This document shows positions 33,705-42,269 of a DNA stretch of 51,120 nt, one piece after another (within the stretch, counting starts at the first letter, position 1; every line of letters starts with the position of its first letter). The DNA is from Allomuricauda sp. CP2A (GTDB taxonomy: Bacteria > Bacteroidota > Bacteroidia > Flavobacteriales > Flavobacteriaceae). The position numbers and the translations under genes are program-made. Under the pieces are notes generated by a model. That model ran no database searches. It worked only from the letters and a program-made list of their open reading frames with translations, and had not been told where the DNA came from. The DNA lies in assembly GCF_001683915.1 (NCBI RefSeq), contig NZ_LXTT01000165.1, forward strand, positions 1 through 51,120, read 5' to 3'.

Positions 33705-34172
33705 TTACAATTTTTTCCAGTTTTGGCCCTTTATTCCCATCGTAGCTTTTAGGATGTCTTTTTGGGATATTTGACCAACAAGTTTTCCGTCTTCCAAAAT
33801 AGGGAAACGGCGTCTTCTGACTTCGAGGAACATTTTTGCCGCATCAAAGATGTTCATATTGCCATCTATGGTCTCTACATTTTTAATCATTCGAAGTTCT
33901 ACCTTGCTGTGCTCCATAGGCAAATTGTAATACCTACTGTCACTAATGTGCTTTATACAGTCCCCTTCTGAAATAATTCCTATCAATTCGTTGTTTTCGT
34001 TAACGACCGGGCCTCCTGAAATTTTATGCCGTATCAAAGCTTCGATGACCTCCTCTATAGATTGGTCTGGCCTGAAGGTGATTAAGTCCCGAGTCATATA
34101 ATCACTCACTTTAAGCGGTATTTCTTTTGGTATTTGTTTTACTTTTGGTTCTATATAATTTTTGATTCCCAT
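33705..34172 (-). CDS. CBS-domain pair protein
   Basis: The ATG at 34172 gives 155 residues; a TTG two codons upstream also opens the frame. After a short N-terminal stretch there are two CBS domains: VSDYMTRDLITFRPDQSIEE to IGIISEGDCIKHI, and MIKNVETIDGNMNIFDAAKM to LVGQISQKDILKA. Free-standing CBS pairs bind adenine nucleotides and tune partner proteins. The IISEGDC segment follows the usual strand-turn-Asp pattern. No partner is evident nearby. It is convergent with the metallophosphoesterase gene. Confidence 0.9.
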   Translation of the reverse strand: MGIKNYIEPKVKQIPKEIPLKVSDYMTRDLITFRPDQSIEEVIEALIRHKISGGPVVNENNELIGIISEGDCIKHISDSRYYNLPMEHSKVELRMIKNVETIDGNMNIFDAAKMFLEVRRRRFPILEDGKLVGQISQKDILKATMGIKGQNWKKL

Positions 34173-34293
34173 ATCCAATTTTTTAAACTCTTTATTAAAT
34201 ATACTGAATTTCAGTGACTTAAAATCATAAAAATTGTAAATTAACTGCTTTTGGAATGTGGGTGTACAATGGTCAAAAAAGTATTATTGGGCA

Positions 34294-35598
34294 CTATTTA
34301 AGCCAGTTGAACACATCTTGCATAAATTCTTGGCATTGGTAATCGTCCACGCCTTCCCAACTGCTCATATAAAGGGAGACCATAGCTTCGCCCATTACCA
34401 CTATTTTTCCACCTTTCTTGGTCGTTGTATAGGTTCCGAAAGGATAACCTTTCCCCAATTCATCGCCATAGCAAAAAGGTTTGCCGCCCAAAACCTTTCT
34501 GGCTTCGTGGTAGGATATTTTTAAAGGGTTGTCGTGTATTTCTCCTTTTATGGTGTGCCCTCCAGGTAATTTGTCGGGTATCGCATCTCCGTACTGAATG
34601 CCGTAGGGCGCAATTATCTCATTTACATTGGTCTCGCCTAATGATGACCAATAGTCGCTGTCCATAACTATAAAAAGACTTCCGCCTTTATCAATAAATT
34701 CGTGTATGGCCTTGACCTCATTTTCTGTATAACCTTTTTTGGGAATATGAATGAATAGAATATCCTTGTCTGTTAAAATGTCGGAATTTATTTCCTCCTT
34801 TGCATAGTCTACTACAGCATTGATTTCTTTCGAGGTCTTATATAATTCTTCGGTCATCATATAAACCCTTCCAATTTTCTCATTTTCAATGTTCATGGAT
34901 TTTGGGTCGTTCCAGAACACTTGGTCATGGCCTACATCCACTAATATATGGGTAAAAGGATCCATATTGTTTTCTTTGATGGAAATGTTCTTGAACCATC
35001 CTTCGCTGTTTTCACCTACCCAAAGTCCTATTTTTCCGTGCCCACTTACATTGATTTGTTCATTTACGGTAAATGTTGGGGTTTCTGAATGGTTTACATA
35101 TACTTCTACCCTCGGATAATTGATTTTCAACTTCACATGGAACCAATTATTAGGGTTTGGAGCGGGGGCAATGGAAGTTTCGTACTTTCCGGGATGACCA
35201 TCTCGTAATCTTTTCCAATTTAAATGGGGCATGGCAATGTATTGAACCATGTGCTCCTTTTTGTCGGGATTGCTGAAATTGAACGGTCTAAAGTATATGG
35301 CATCGTAAATCGAATGGTTCTTTCCGTTAAACGCCACTCCCACAAAGCTTGCTCCGGGCTGATTTTTCCCCTTGATGTCGAGTTCAATCGTTCCATTTTG
35401 GAAGTCGGAGCCTTTTAACCATAAAATGCCATCCCCAGGATTATTATCCAAATGAATAACCCCATTATCGAATGAGACTTTTCTATTATGGATTTCCCAA
35501 CTATTCGGTTTGTCAAGATCCTGATAAGCTTGTCCAAATACGGCAAACGAAAAGGTGAATAGGATGATTTGCGAAGTAACGGCTTTTAATGATTTCAT
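34294..35598 (-). CDS. Secreted protein: laminin-G/DUF1080-like domain plus DUF4350/GATase-like domain
   Basis: The start MKSLKAVTSQ (35598) gives 434 residues with a signal peptide ending SFAVFGQA. Residues about 25-215 form a concanavalin-like sheet (GTIELDIKGKNQPGASFVGV, NNWFHVKLKINYPRVEVYVN and GKIGLWVGENSEGWFKNISI), as in DUF1080/3-keto-glycoside hydrolase and laminin-G families. The second half (ILVDVGHDQVFW, KGYTENEVKAIHEFIDKGGS, LFIVMDSDYWSSLGE, GGKIVVMGEAMV) resembles DUF4350/class I glutamine-amidotransferase-like folds without an obvious catalytic Cys. It is divergent from a membrane-bound putative regulator. Enzymatic activity is uncertain. Confidence 0.78.
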   Translation of the reverse strand: MKSLKAVTSQIILFTFSFAVFGQAYQDLDKPNSWEIHNRKVSFDNGVIHLDNNPGDGILWLKGSDFQNGTIELDIKGKNQPGASFVGVAFNGKNHSIYDAIYFRPFNFSNPDKKEHMVQYIAMPHLNWKRLRDGHPGKYETSIAPAPNPNNWFHVKLKINYPRVEVYVNHSETPTFTVNEQINVSGHGKIGLWVGENSEGWFKNISIKENNMDPFTHILVDVGHDQVFWNDPKSMNIENEKIGRVYMMTEELYKTSKEINAVVDYAKEEINSDILTDKDILFIHIPKKGYTENEVKAIHEFIDKGGSLFIVMDSDYWSSLGETNVNEIIAPYGIQYGDAIPDKLPGGHTIKGEIHDNPLKISYHEARKVLGGKPFCYGDELGKGYPFGTYTTTKKGGKIVVMGEAMVSLYMSSWEGVDDYQCQEFMQDVFNWLK

Positions 35599-35621
35599 TG
35601 TAATTGCTTTTTGATTGAAAC

Positions 35622-35654
35622 CAAAACTACCTCTAAACCAAGCTTGATGGGCAA
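35622..35654 (-). promoter_or_regulatory. Candidate promoter of the secreted two-domain protein gene
   Basis: Minus-strand TTG (35652-35654), 22-bp spacer, then TAGTTTTG (35622-35629), about 24 bp upstream of the ATG. The spacer is one or two bases longer than the best examples in this window. Confidence 0.42.
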
Positions 35655-35742
35655 GCAAAAGCCATCCAAATCGAGTTCAAAATTCGGTCATCTGCTAAAA
35701 AGCGAACGATTTTGGGCTAATATTAATATCTTGAACCATTAA

Positions 35743-36999
35743 ATGGCAGGGATTAAAAACGACCATATCGAGTTCTGCAAAAAATTGCTGGAAGAGAAGT
35801 TTTCCTTTGGCAATGGGCATGGCTATACCCAAAAGGATTTGGAGCAACTTTCTTTATATATTGAGGAAAACACGGGGTATTACATTAGTCTGTCCACATT
35901 GAAACGAGTATGGAAAGGCAATTATAAAACCCAGCCACAAGTCGCAACCTTGAATGCCCTTGTTGAGGTGCTTGGATATAAAAACTGGCAAGATTTTAAA
36001 ATTCAACATCAAAAAGCGAAGATTGAAGAGGAAAAGGGTCCGCAAAAAAACCGATTGCCACTTTATTTGGCCGCATCAGTTGCGGTGATCATTATGGTGG
36101 TTGCTGTATTTTCCTTTGGAAAAAGTGGAGCTTCTACCGTAAAAATTGATGGCCCCGTGAGCTTTAGTGCGGACAAAACGGTTGCTAAAGGCGTCCCAAA
36201 TACTTTTATATTCGAATATGACCTTAGCCATGTTGAGGCCGATAGTTTTTTTATCCAACAATCATGGAATGGGTGGCGTAAGGAAAAAATTGACCCTAAA
36301 AAAAAGGTTTACGCTTCCACCTATTACGAAAGCGGTTACCACCGTGCCAGATTGATTGCCAACACTGATGTTGTTGCCACCCAAGCCGTGCATATTATCA
36401 GCGATGGTTGGGAGCCCCATGTCTATTACAGTGAGGCTGACGATAGGTTTATTGATTTTAAAGGCGAGACATTTATAGCAGAGGGAAGATTGCATCTGCC
36501 CATGGAACTGCTGAAAAAGCGAAAACTGGATACGTCTCGTTATTTTATGTCACGTATTTCACATAGTGATGATTATGGGGTTTCTTCCAATAACTTTGGC
36601 TTCAAAACAAAAATAAAACTCGACCGGGTAATGGAATCCAATTGTCCGTGGGTGAATGTGATTATAATTACCACAGAGCATATATTCTCGGTTGCACTTG
36701 CCAGAACTGGTTGTGAAACGGGTGCCAGCTACAAGTTAGGTGAGATCTACAAATCTGGAAAGGACAACAATCTTTCAAAATTGGGAACCGACCTTTACGA
36801 TTGGAACGATTTGGAAATACAGGTGAGGGATAAAAAAGCCACTATCTTTTTGAACGGACAAGAGGCTTATACCGAACACTACCTGGAAGATTTGGGAGAT
36901 ATTATGGGACTGGCGTATGTGTTTGAAGGAACAGGCTCGATTGACTTTGTTCAACTTACCAACGAAAGTAACGAAGCCGTTTTCCAAGATGATTTTTAA
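35743..36999 (+). CDS. Membrane-tethered putative one-component regulator with sensor domain
   Basis: The 418-residue protein begins with a helical domain (1-90) that resembles a DNA-binding fold (YTQKDLEQLSLYIEENTGYY, ISLSTLKRVWKGNYKTQPQV, ATLNALVEVLGYKNWQDFKI). A charged linker and one membrane helix (about 105-126) follow. The remainder is extracytoplasmic: an Ig/PKD-like segment (about 128-245, with GYHRARLIANTDVVATQAVH) and a C-terminal sheet domain (DWNDLEIQVRDKKATIFLNG, FEGTGSIDFVQL) like laminin-G. The layout is like ToxR/CadC regulators, which sense outside and bind DNA inside. It is divergent from a secreted protein with a similar sheet domain, which may be its target. Confidence 0.75.
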   Translation: MAGIKNDHIEFCKKLLEEKFSFGNGHGYTQKDLEQLSLYIEENTGYYISLSTLKRVWKGNYKTQPQVATLNALVEVLGYKNWQDFKIQHQKAKIEEEKGPQKNRLPLYLAASVAVIIMVVAVFSFGKSGASTVKIDGPVSFSADKTVAKGVPNTFIFEYDLSHVEADSFFIQQSWNGWRKEKIDPKKKVYASTYYESGYHRARLIANTDVVATQAVHIISDGWEPHVYYSEADDRFIDFKGETFIAEGRLHLPMELLKKRKLDTSRYFMSRISHSDDYGVSSNNFGFKTKIKLDRVMESNCPWVNVIIITTEHIFSVALARTGCETGASYKLGEIYKSGKDNNLSKLGTDLYDWNDLEIQVRDKKATIFLNGQEAYTEHYLEDLGDIMGLAYVFEGTGSIDFVQLTNESNEAVFQDDF

Positions 37000-37057
37000 T
37001 CCTGAGAAAAAAATGCTAGACTTAAATTTTTGCTTCCAGTATAGGTAAAGCACTGTC

Positions 37058-37093
37058 TTGCTATAAAAACATTCACATTTTTTCTTACTTTTG
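37058..37093 (+). promoter_or_regulatory. Possible promoter of the thioredoxin-like gene
   Basis: TTG (37058-37060) and TACTTTTG (37086-37093) are separated by 25 bp, longer than usual. The -7 octamer is a full match and lies 19 bp before the ATG. Confidence 0.38.
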
Positions 37094-37112
37094 GCTGTAA
37101 ACCAGAGAATAC

Positions 37113-37409
37113 ATGTCTAAGTTTGGTGAACTCATAGATTTAAAAGTCCCGGTATTGTTGGATTTTTATGCAGAGTGGAACGAACAATCCACCTCCATGC
37201 ACCCTGTTTTGCGCGACGTAGCAGCAGCTCTTGGCGATAAGGGAAAAGTAATAAAGATTGATGTGGACAAGAACAAAGAGCTTTCCCAAGCACTTCGGAT
37301 CAAGGGATTGCCCACATTAATGATTTATAAAAAAGGCGAAATGGTCTGGCGACAGAGCGGCGAACAGGACGCCAATACACTGATCGGCATCTTGAACGAA
37401 TATATTTAA
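37113..37409 (+). CDS. Thioredoxin-fold protein lacking the CXXC active site
   Basis: The 98-residue protein has the thioredoxin pattern: VPVLLDFYAEWNEQSTSMHP, then VIKIDVDKNKELSQALRIKG and LPTLMIYKKGEMVWRQSGEQ with the cis-proline. The active site WCGPC is replaced by WNEQS (residues 22-26), so both cysteines are missing. It cannot carry out dithiol chemistry and is more likely a binding or chaperone-like protein. The frame is intact and the fold-defining residues are kept, so it is not a decaying gene. It is convergent with the DUF2723 gene and shares a terminator with it. Confidence 0.88.
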   Translation: MSKFGELIDLKVPVLLDFYAEWNEQSTSMHPVLRDVAAALGDKGKVIKIDVDKNKELSQALRIKGLPTLMIYKKGEMVWRQSGEQDANTLIGILNEYI

Positions 37410-37437
37410 AGCGAGGGTTCCCACCTCGCTTTTTTTA
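37408..37437. terminator. Bidirectional terminator
   Basis: A 9-bp stem AAAGCGAGG/CCTCGCTTT with a 7-nt loop is followed by T. It directly follows the thioredoxin-like stop and overlaps the stop codon of the convergent DUF2723 gene. Confidence 0.8.
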
Positions 37438-40400
37438 TGGTTCTATCTGGGCTCCGTCCTGAACCGCTTCCATGGTATCCAAAGGAATGGAATCTTCCAG
37501 ATCAGGGTTGGGTTCAAGAATGGGTTCTTCCAATGCCTCTTCTTCCTCTTCTCCCACAAATTGTGAGAACTTATCAATATACTCATTGAAAATAATCGTT
37601 TCTGACTCCGCCAAGTCTTGGTCTTGATTTTCAATAAGAATATCAATATTCCTGCGATAGGCCTGCATATCGGATAAAATATCGTCTATTTTTTCATATT
37701 GCTCATCCAAAGGGGCATTGGCATAATATTCCAAATGCTCTTGGTACACTTTTTTAAGTTTTTCAAATAGAGCACGGGCCTTTTCCGTCTCGCCCACTTT
37801 GTAATAGCCATCAACAAAGGGTTCCACAAAGGCGTAAAATCCATAGTAATCCACGGGCATGTTGGTCATGGCAATATTGATGACATCCTTGGCCTTGTCA
37901 ATTTTGTTTTCGTTGATCAGCTGCTCCATCAGGCGGGCCAAATTACTTCGGAACGACAATCCTTGTGAACGGGTTTGGGGATCGTGATAGATGTCCTCAC
38001 TTCCGGAATTGCCCCAATCCCAATCCTTGACAATCTCGTACATCAAATCACTATCAATACGGCCCATTTCAAAGGAATTCTGATTTTCTGTCTTAATGGG
38101 GACCAATTTATAGGCCAGACCGTCCAATTGAAGGTAGTCTTTCATCCAAATATATTCGGCACTGTCAAAACTTCCTCCTGAAAAATAGATAGGACGTTTC
38201 CAGTCGTTGTTGGCAATAAGATCCAACATCAATATCCTGTTTTTGGGCAATACGCTCTGCGGAAGGTCAATATCGATATAATCCACGATCAAAGCGGAAT
38301 CCTTTTCCTTGACCAATCCACTTTCCAGCACATTCTTTTTATTGACTGGAATACGGATCTTGTTGGTGGGGTAATAAATAATGTCCAAGGTGCTTTGGGG
38401 GTATTGACTTATATCGGCCCCTTGGCTTTCCAAAAGATGTCCAAACTTGGTCTGGGGTTTATCGCTTCCCACCCAGTTCATAAAATCTTGGATGCTCCAC
38501 CGACTGTCCGTAATGCCTCGGTAATAAATGGCATCCCGGGTACCGTATCGGTATTTGTCGTGGGTGAGTTGTGAGGGAATCGGGTCACTTTCGTAAGCCT
38601 TTCGTTTCATTTGGTCAATGTACCAATCCGTTGCAAAGAGACTGGTATTGACTATTCGGACATCGGTTCGGTACTGCTCAATTTCCTGAACGTACCATAA
38701 AGGGAAGGTGTCGTTGTCGCCAATGGTGAACAAAATGGCACCTGCATCTTCTTGACAGGAATCCAAATAGGCCTTTGCGGTTGCTGGAGCCGTATACCGA
38801 TCTGATCGGTCATGATCATCCCAGTTCTGGAAGCCCATCAATAGTGGTACGGCCAACAAACATAGGGTGGCGATGACCGGGGCAGCTATCTTGGGCGCAA
38901 TGAGTTTTTTGAACTCATCGAACAATCCATATACCCCAATACCGATCCAAATGCAGAAAATGTAAAAGGACCCCACCAGCGAATAATCCCGTTCCCGGGG
39001 CTGAAAGATATAGGGGTTGGTATAAAATTGAATGGCGAGCCCGGTGAACATGAAAAAGACGAACAGCACCCAAAAGTGTTTGGGGTTCTTGGAAATCTGG
39101 AAAACAATACCAATGATCCCCAAGAGCAGGGGCAGGAAGAAATAGGTATTTCTTCCTTTGTTGTTTTCCCAATCGCTGGGAAGGTTTTTCTGGCTGCCCA
39201 ATCTAAGGCTGTCCATAAAACCAATGCCGCTCAGCCAATGTCCGTTTTCGTCATATCTTCCTTGGACATCGTTCTGTCTGCCTACAAAATTCCACATAAA
39301 GTACCGCATGTACATATACCCAAATTGGAATTCAAAGAGGTATTTTATGTTTTGCCAAACTGTTGGAGGTTCCACCTCAATATACTCCCCAAATTCACGC
39401 AAAAACCGAATATATTGGTCGGTATTCAACTCACCTTGGGAGTAGGCGGTCTTAAATTGGTTAACGGCATCCCTCAGCTCATTGTTGGAAATATATTCTG
39501 ATTTTATACGGAAGTCCAAGGGGCCAAAATAGCGCATATAGTTTTCGGCATGTTGGTCGCTCCACATTCGGGGAAGAACGCCCACATGCTTTTTATTGGG
39601 ACCTTGAATGGCATCTTTATAGTGGTTTACGATGACATATTTCCCAAGCTTCAGATCTTTTTCATATTTGGGGCTGTCATCCTTATCCTCCCCGGCAGGG
39701 GCAAACGTATCTGAATAATAGGCGCCATAGACCGGACTTTCCACCCCGGGATATTGTTCCCTGTTGTAATAGGCCAAAAGAGCCCGGGCATCTGCTGGGT
39801 TGTTTTCATTGACCACGGTTTTGGCATTGGCGCGGATGGGCAGCATCAACCAGGAAGAGAAACCAAGGAAAACAAACATCATACAAAGCACAATGGTATT
39901 GGCCGAGTAGTAGTTGTTTTTTCGGGTGTAGCGAAGCCCAAAATAAAAGGCGGCAATAAAAAGCAGCCCCATAATGATGGTCCCTGAATTGAAGGGCAGT
40001 CCAATTTCATTGATGAAAAACACCTCGCTCCAACCAAAAAGTTCCAAAACATAGGTGAGTGAGAACTTATAGACCAATATTAAAAATGCAATTACAACAA
40101 TGTTGGCCAAAAGAAAATTCTTTACGGTGGTGTTTTTATACTTTTTGAAGTAGTACAACAGTCCAATGGATGGAATGGCCAAAAAGCCCATAAACTGGAT
40201 TCCAAAGGTTAGTCCCACCAAAAAGCAGATGAGCAAAAGCCAGCGATGTCCCCTTGGGTCGTCCAGATTGTCTGTCCATTTAAGGCCCAACCAAAGCAAA
40301 AGTGCCATGATGAGACTGGCCATGGCATACACTTCGGTTTCCACGGCGTTGAACCAAAAACTGTCTGAAAAGGTAAAGGCCAACGCACCGACCAGACCGC

Positions 40401-40773
40401 TGCCCAAGATGGCAATGGCCTTGCTATTGGTAATGGTTTTGTCCTTGGCAATCATTTTTTGAACCAAATTGGTGATGGTCCAAAACGTGAAGAGAACGGC
40501 AAAGGCACTGGAAACCACGGATACGGCATTGACCATGAGTGCAATTTTTGAGGGGTCCCCAAAAGCGAACATGGCAAAAAAGGCACCGATCATCTGTAAT
40601 AGGGGAGCTCCCGGAGGGTGCCCTACTTGCAGTTTTGCAGAGGTTGAAATGTATTCCCCGGCATCCCAAAAACTTCCGGTGGGTTCAACGGTTATAGCGT
40701 ATACAATAAATGCTATGGCGAAGGAAACCCACCCAAGGATGGTGTCCCATTTTTTGAAGTCTTTTGCAAACAT
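37435..40773 (-). CDS. DUF2723 (TMEM260-like) polytopic membrane protein
   Basis: The start MFAKDFKKWDTILGWVSFAI (40773) gives 1112 residues; the frame is open 28 codons further up, without support. The N-terminal 700 residues hold about 12 membrane helices. The first loop carries PTGSFWDAGEYISTSAKLQV followed by GHPPGAPL, the DUF2723 signature, with the acidic pair expected for GT-C type glycosyltransferases. A large extracytoplasmic domain follows, and the C-terminus has TPR-like helices and an acidic tail. Human TMEM260 of this family is a protein O-mannosyltransferase, so protein O-glycosylation in the periplasm is a reasonable inference. Confidence 0.88.
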   Translation of the reverse strand: MFAKDFKKWDTILGWVSFAIAFIVYAITVEPTGSFWDAGEYISTSAKLQVGHPPGAPLLQMIGAFFAMFAFGDPSKIALMVNAVSVVSSAFAVLFTFWTITNLVQKMIAKDKTITNSKAIAILGSGLVGALAFTFSDSFWFNAVETEVYAMASLIMALLLWLGLKWTDNLDDPRGHRWLLLICFLVGLTFGIQFMGFLAIPSIGLLYYFKKYKNTTVKNFLLANIVVIAFLILVYKFSLTYVLELFGWSEVFFINEIGLPFNSGTIIMGLLFIAAFYFGLRYTRKNNYYSANTIVLCMMFVFLGFSSWLMLPIRANAKTVVNENNPADARALLAYYNREQYPGVESPVYGAYYSDTFAPAGEDKDDSPKYEKDLKLGKYVIVNHYKDAIQGPNKKHVGVLPRMWSDQHAENYMRYFGPLDFRIKSEYISNNELRDAVNQFKTAYSQGELNTDQYIRFLREFGEYIEVEPPTVWQNIKYLFEFQFGYMYMRYFMWNFVGRQNDVQGRYDENGHWLSGIGFMDSLRLGSQKNLPSDWENNKGRNTYFFLPLLLGIIGIVFQISKNPKHFWVLFVFFMFTGLAIQFYTNPYIFQPRERDYSLVGSFYIFCIWIGIGVYGLFDEFKKLIAPKIAAPVIATLCLLAVPLLMGFQNWDDHDRSDRYTAPATAKAYLDSCQEDAGAILFTIGDNDTFPLWYVQEIEQYRTDVRIVNTSLFATDWYIDQMKRKAYESDPIPSQLTHDKYRYGTRDAIYYRGITDSRWSIQDFMNWVGSDKPQTKFGHLLESQGADISQYPQSTLDIIYYPTNKIRIPVNKKNVLESGLVKEKDSALIVDYIDIDLPQSVLPKNRILMLDLIANNDWKRPIYFSGGSFDSAEYIWMKDYLQLDGLAYKLVPIKTENQNSFEMGRIDSDLMYEIVKDWDWGNSGSEDIYHDPQTRSQGLSFRSNLARLMEQLINENKIDKAKDVINIAMTNMPVDYYGFYAFVEPFVDGYYKVGETEKARALFEKLKKVYQEHLEYYANAPLDEQYEKIDDILSDMQAYRRNIDILIENQDQDLAESETIIFNEYIDKFSQFVGEEEEEALEEPILEPNPDLEDSIPLDTMEAVQDGAQIEP

Positions 40774-40893
40774 AGAGATGGTTGTTAACCAAGTTGGGGC
40801 GAATTTAGTAAATATCAGAGAGAAGGTTGACCCTTTTTGAAAAAGCTTTAACAGCAAAGGATGTAAAAATAGCGTGTAATCTTGTCAAAATAT

Positions 40894-40923
40894 TTGTCGA
40901 AACCAAAGTTTGTTATAAATTTG
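40894..40923 (+). promoter_or_regulatory. Promoter of tRNA-Gln
   Basis: TTG (40894-40896), 19-bp spacer, TAAATTTG (40916-40923), ending 18 bp before the tRNA. This is a full match to the Bacteroidota pattern at the right place. Confidence 0.75.
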
Positions 40924-40941
40924 CACGCTCAAATGTGGTAC

Positions 40942-41013
40942 TGGCCTATGGTGTAATTGGTAACACAGCTGATTTTGGTTCAGTCGTTCAAGGTTCGAGT
41001 CCTTGTAGGCCAA
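40942..41013 (+). tRNA. tRNA-Gln (anticodon TTG)
   Basis: The cloverleaf can be drawn by hand: acceptor stem TGGCCTA/TAGGCCA, D stem GTGT/ACAC with GG in the loop, and anticodon stem GCTGA/TCAGT enclosing TTTTGGT. The anticodon TTG lies at 40975-40977. The T arm contains GGTTCGAGTCC. The 3' CCA is not encoded (ACA follows). A promoter precedes it and a terminator follows. Confidence 0.97.
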
Positions 41014-41026
41014 CAGGAAACCCTTT

Positions 41027-41052
41027 AACCCCGTAATTTACGGGGTTTTTTA
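41027..41052 (+). terminator. Terminator after tRNA-Gln
   Basis: A perfect 9-bp stem AACCCCGTA/TACGGGGTT with loop ATT is followed by a T-run, 13 bp after the tRNA. Confidence 0.88.
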
Positions 41053-41083
41053 TGCGCAAAAGTCAAGGTTTGGGTTGGACATT

Positions 41084-42013
41084 TCATTTGTGCTTTAGGT
41101 TTTCAATCACTTGAGCGTCCACCCAAAAGATATCTACATTTTCATAATCATCATTTTCATACTTGACGGGGCCCACGGTTCTATTGAAAAAAAGGTATTT
41201 TCCATCTGGTGTCACACTGGCACAAGCTTCCCAAGCTTGCGTATTTATTTTGTCCCCTAAATTAATGGGATTGCCCCATGAACCGTCCTGCTCACGAAAG
41301 CTGATATAAATGTCGGAATCCCCATATCCACCCTCTCTTTCACTATCAAATATAAGGTAGGACTCATCTGGAGCGATAAACGGGTGGAAGCTTTTACCGT
41401 TATTGATGGTATGGGTAAGGCGTTTTGGTTCTTCGTGTTTTCCATCGATCAATCGCGAATACCAAATATCACCTGTAAAATCCGGTTTAAACTCATCAAA
41501 AAAATACGTCCCATTGTCCGACACGGAAAGACGCATAGTTGGTAACTCATCAAAGGGAGAAGAAAGGGCTTCCATTTCTGACCAGTCACCAGTTTCTGTA
41601 CGTTTCCTGTATTGGCTGCTCAAATACATGGTCTTACCATCTGAAGAGAAAAAAGGCTGTCCTCTGCGGGGAGCTATCACTGTTTCATGCCATTGGCCAT
41701 CCTTGTTTTTAAAAGCCACCATTTCCTGTTTTTCCCTGTTTGCATCCAATCGAATAAAATAAAATTCTTTCAGGTCAGGTGTAAAGACACCACTAACCTC
41801 CCAATCTTCTGATGTTACCATTCCAGGAGCGAAAGGCTCAGGCATTAATCCAGGTGGTTCTTGCCCCAAATAAAGATTTTCTTCTGTTGATAAATCATTG
41901 TTCTTTACATTCTGTTTTTTAGTATTACAAGCACTTAAAAGCATGATTAATGAAAATGGCAGAAGAAAGATGTATTTTTTTTCAATATGAATGATTGTGG
42001 AGATTTGTGACAT
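41084..42013 (-). CDS. PD40/TolB-like beta-propeller lipoprotein
   Basis: The start MSQISTIIHIEKKYIFLLPF (42013) gives 309 residues with a lipoprotein signal and lipobox MLLSAC; an upstream ATG adds 27 residues before it. The mature protein contains repeated WD40-like (PD40) units. They include SGVFTPDLKEFYFIRLDANR, GQPFFSSDGKTMYLSSQYR, FHPFIAPDESYLIFDSEREG and ASVTPDGKYLFFNRTVG. Such lipoproteins are common in flavobacteria and may bind ligands in the periplasm or at the surface. No partner gene is adjacent. Confidence 0.85.
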   Translation of the reverse strand: MSQISTIIHIEKKYIFLLPFSLIMLLSACNTKKQNVKNNDLSTEENLYLGQEPPGLMPEPFAPGMVTSEDWEVSGVFTPDLKEFYFIRLDANREKQEMVAFKNKDGQWHETVIAPRRGQPFFSSDGKTMYLSSQYRKRTETGDWSEMEALSSPFDELPTMRLSVSDNGTYFFDEFKPDFTGDIWYSRLIDGKHEEPKRLTHTINNGKSFHPFIAPDESYLIFDSEREGGYGDSDIYISFREQDGSWGNPINLGDKINTQAWEACASVTPDGKYLFFNRTVGPVKYENDDYENVDIFWVDAQVIENLKHK

Positions 42014-42208
42014 AATGACTTTATCTATTGGTTTGACTTGGTTTTTGCTTATTACTAATTTAGTTGGATGGCTACAAAACACATCCATATACACCCAAAA
42101 TGGCTTGCAACCAACATAATGGGCTGTTTTTTATGTAAATACACTTCCCCTCAAATGTACCATAAATTCAAAGTGAAAACAGCAACCACATTAAATAAGA
42201 GGTGGGCC

Positions 42209-42237
42209 AAAAAAAGCCCTGCAAATCTGCAGGGCTT
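42209..42237 (-). terminator. Terminator of the large secreted protein gene
   Basis: A perfect 10-bp stem AAGCCCTGCA/TGCAGGGCTT with a 4-nt loop is followed on the minus strand by a T-run. It lies about 33 bp after the stop codon. Confidence 0.88.
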
Positions 42238-42269
42238 CCTTTAGGTATTGGTTGGGTTGTTTGTTAAAG

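Noticed and set aside
37113..37409. Pseudogene call for the cysteine-free thioredoxin
   Set aside because: The frame is full-length with a clean start, fold residues and promoter element; loss of both cysteines looks like a functional change.
41014..41016. Encoded CCA end of tRNA-Gln
   Set aside because: The bases after the discriminator are CAG, so CCA must be added after transcription.
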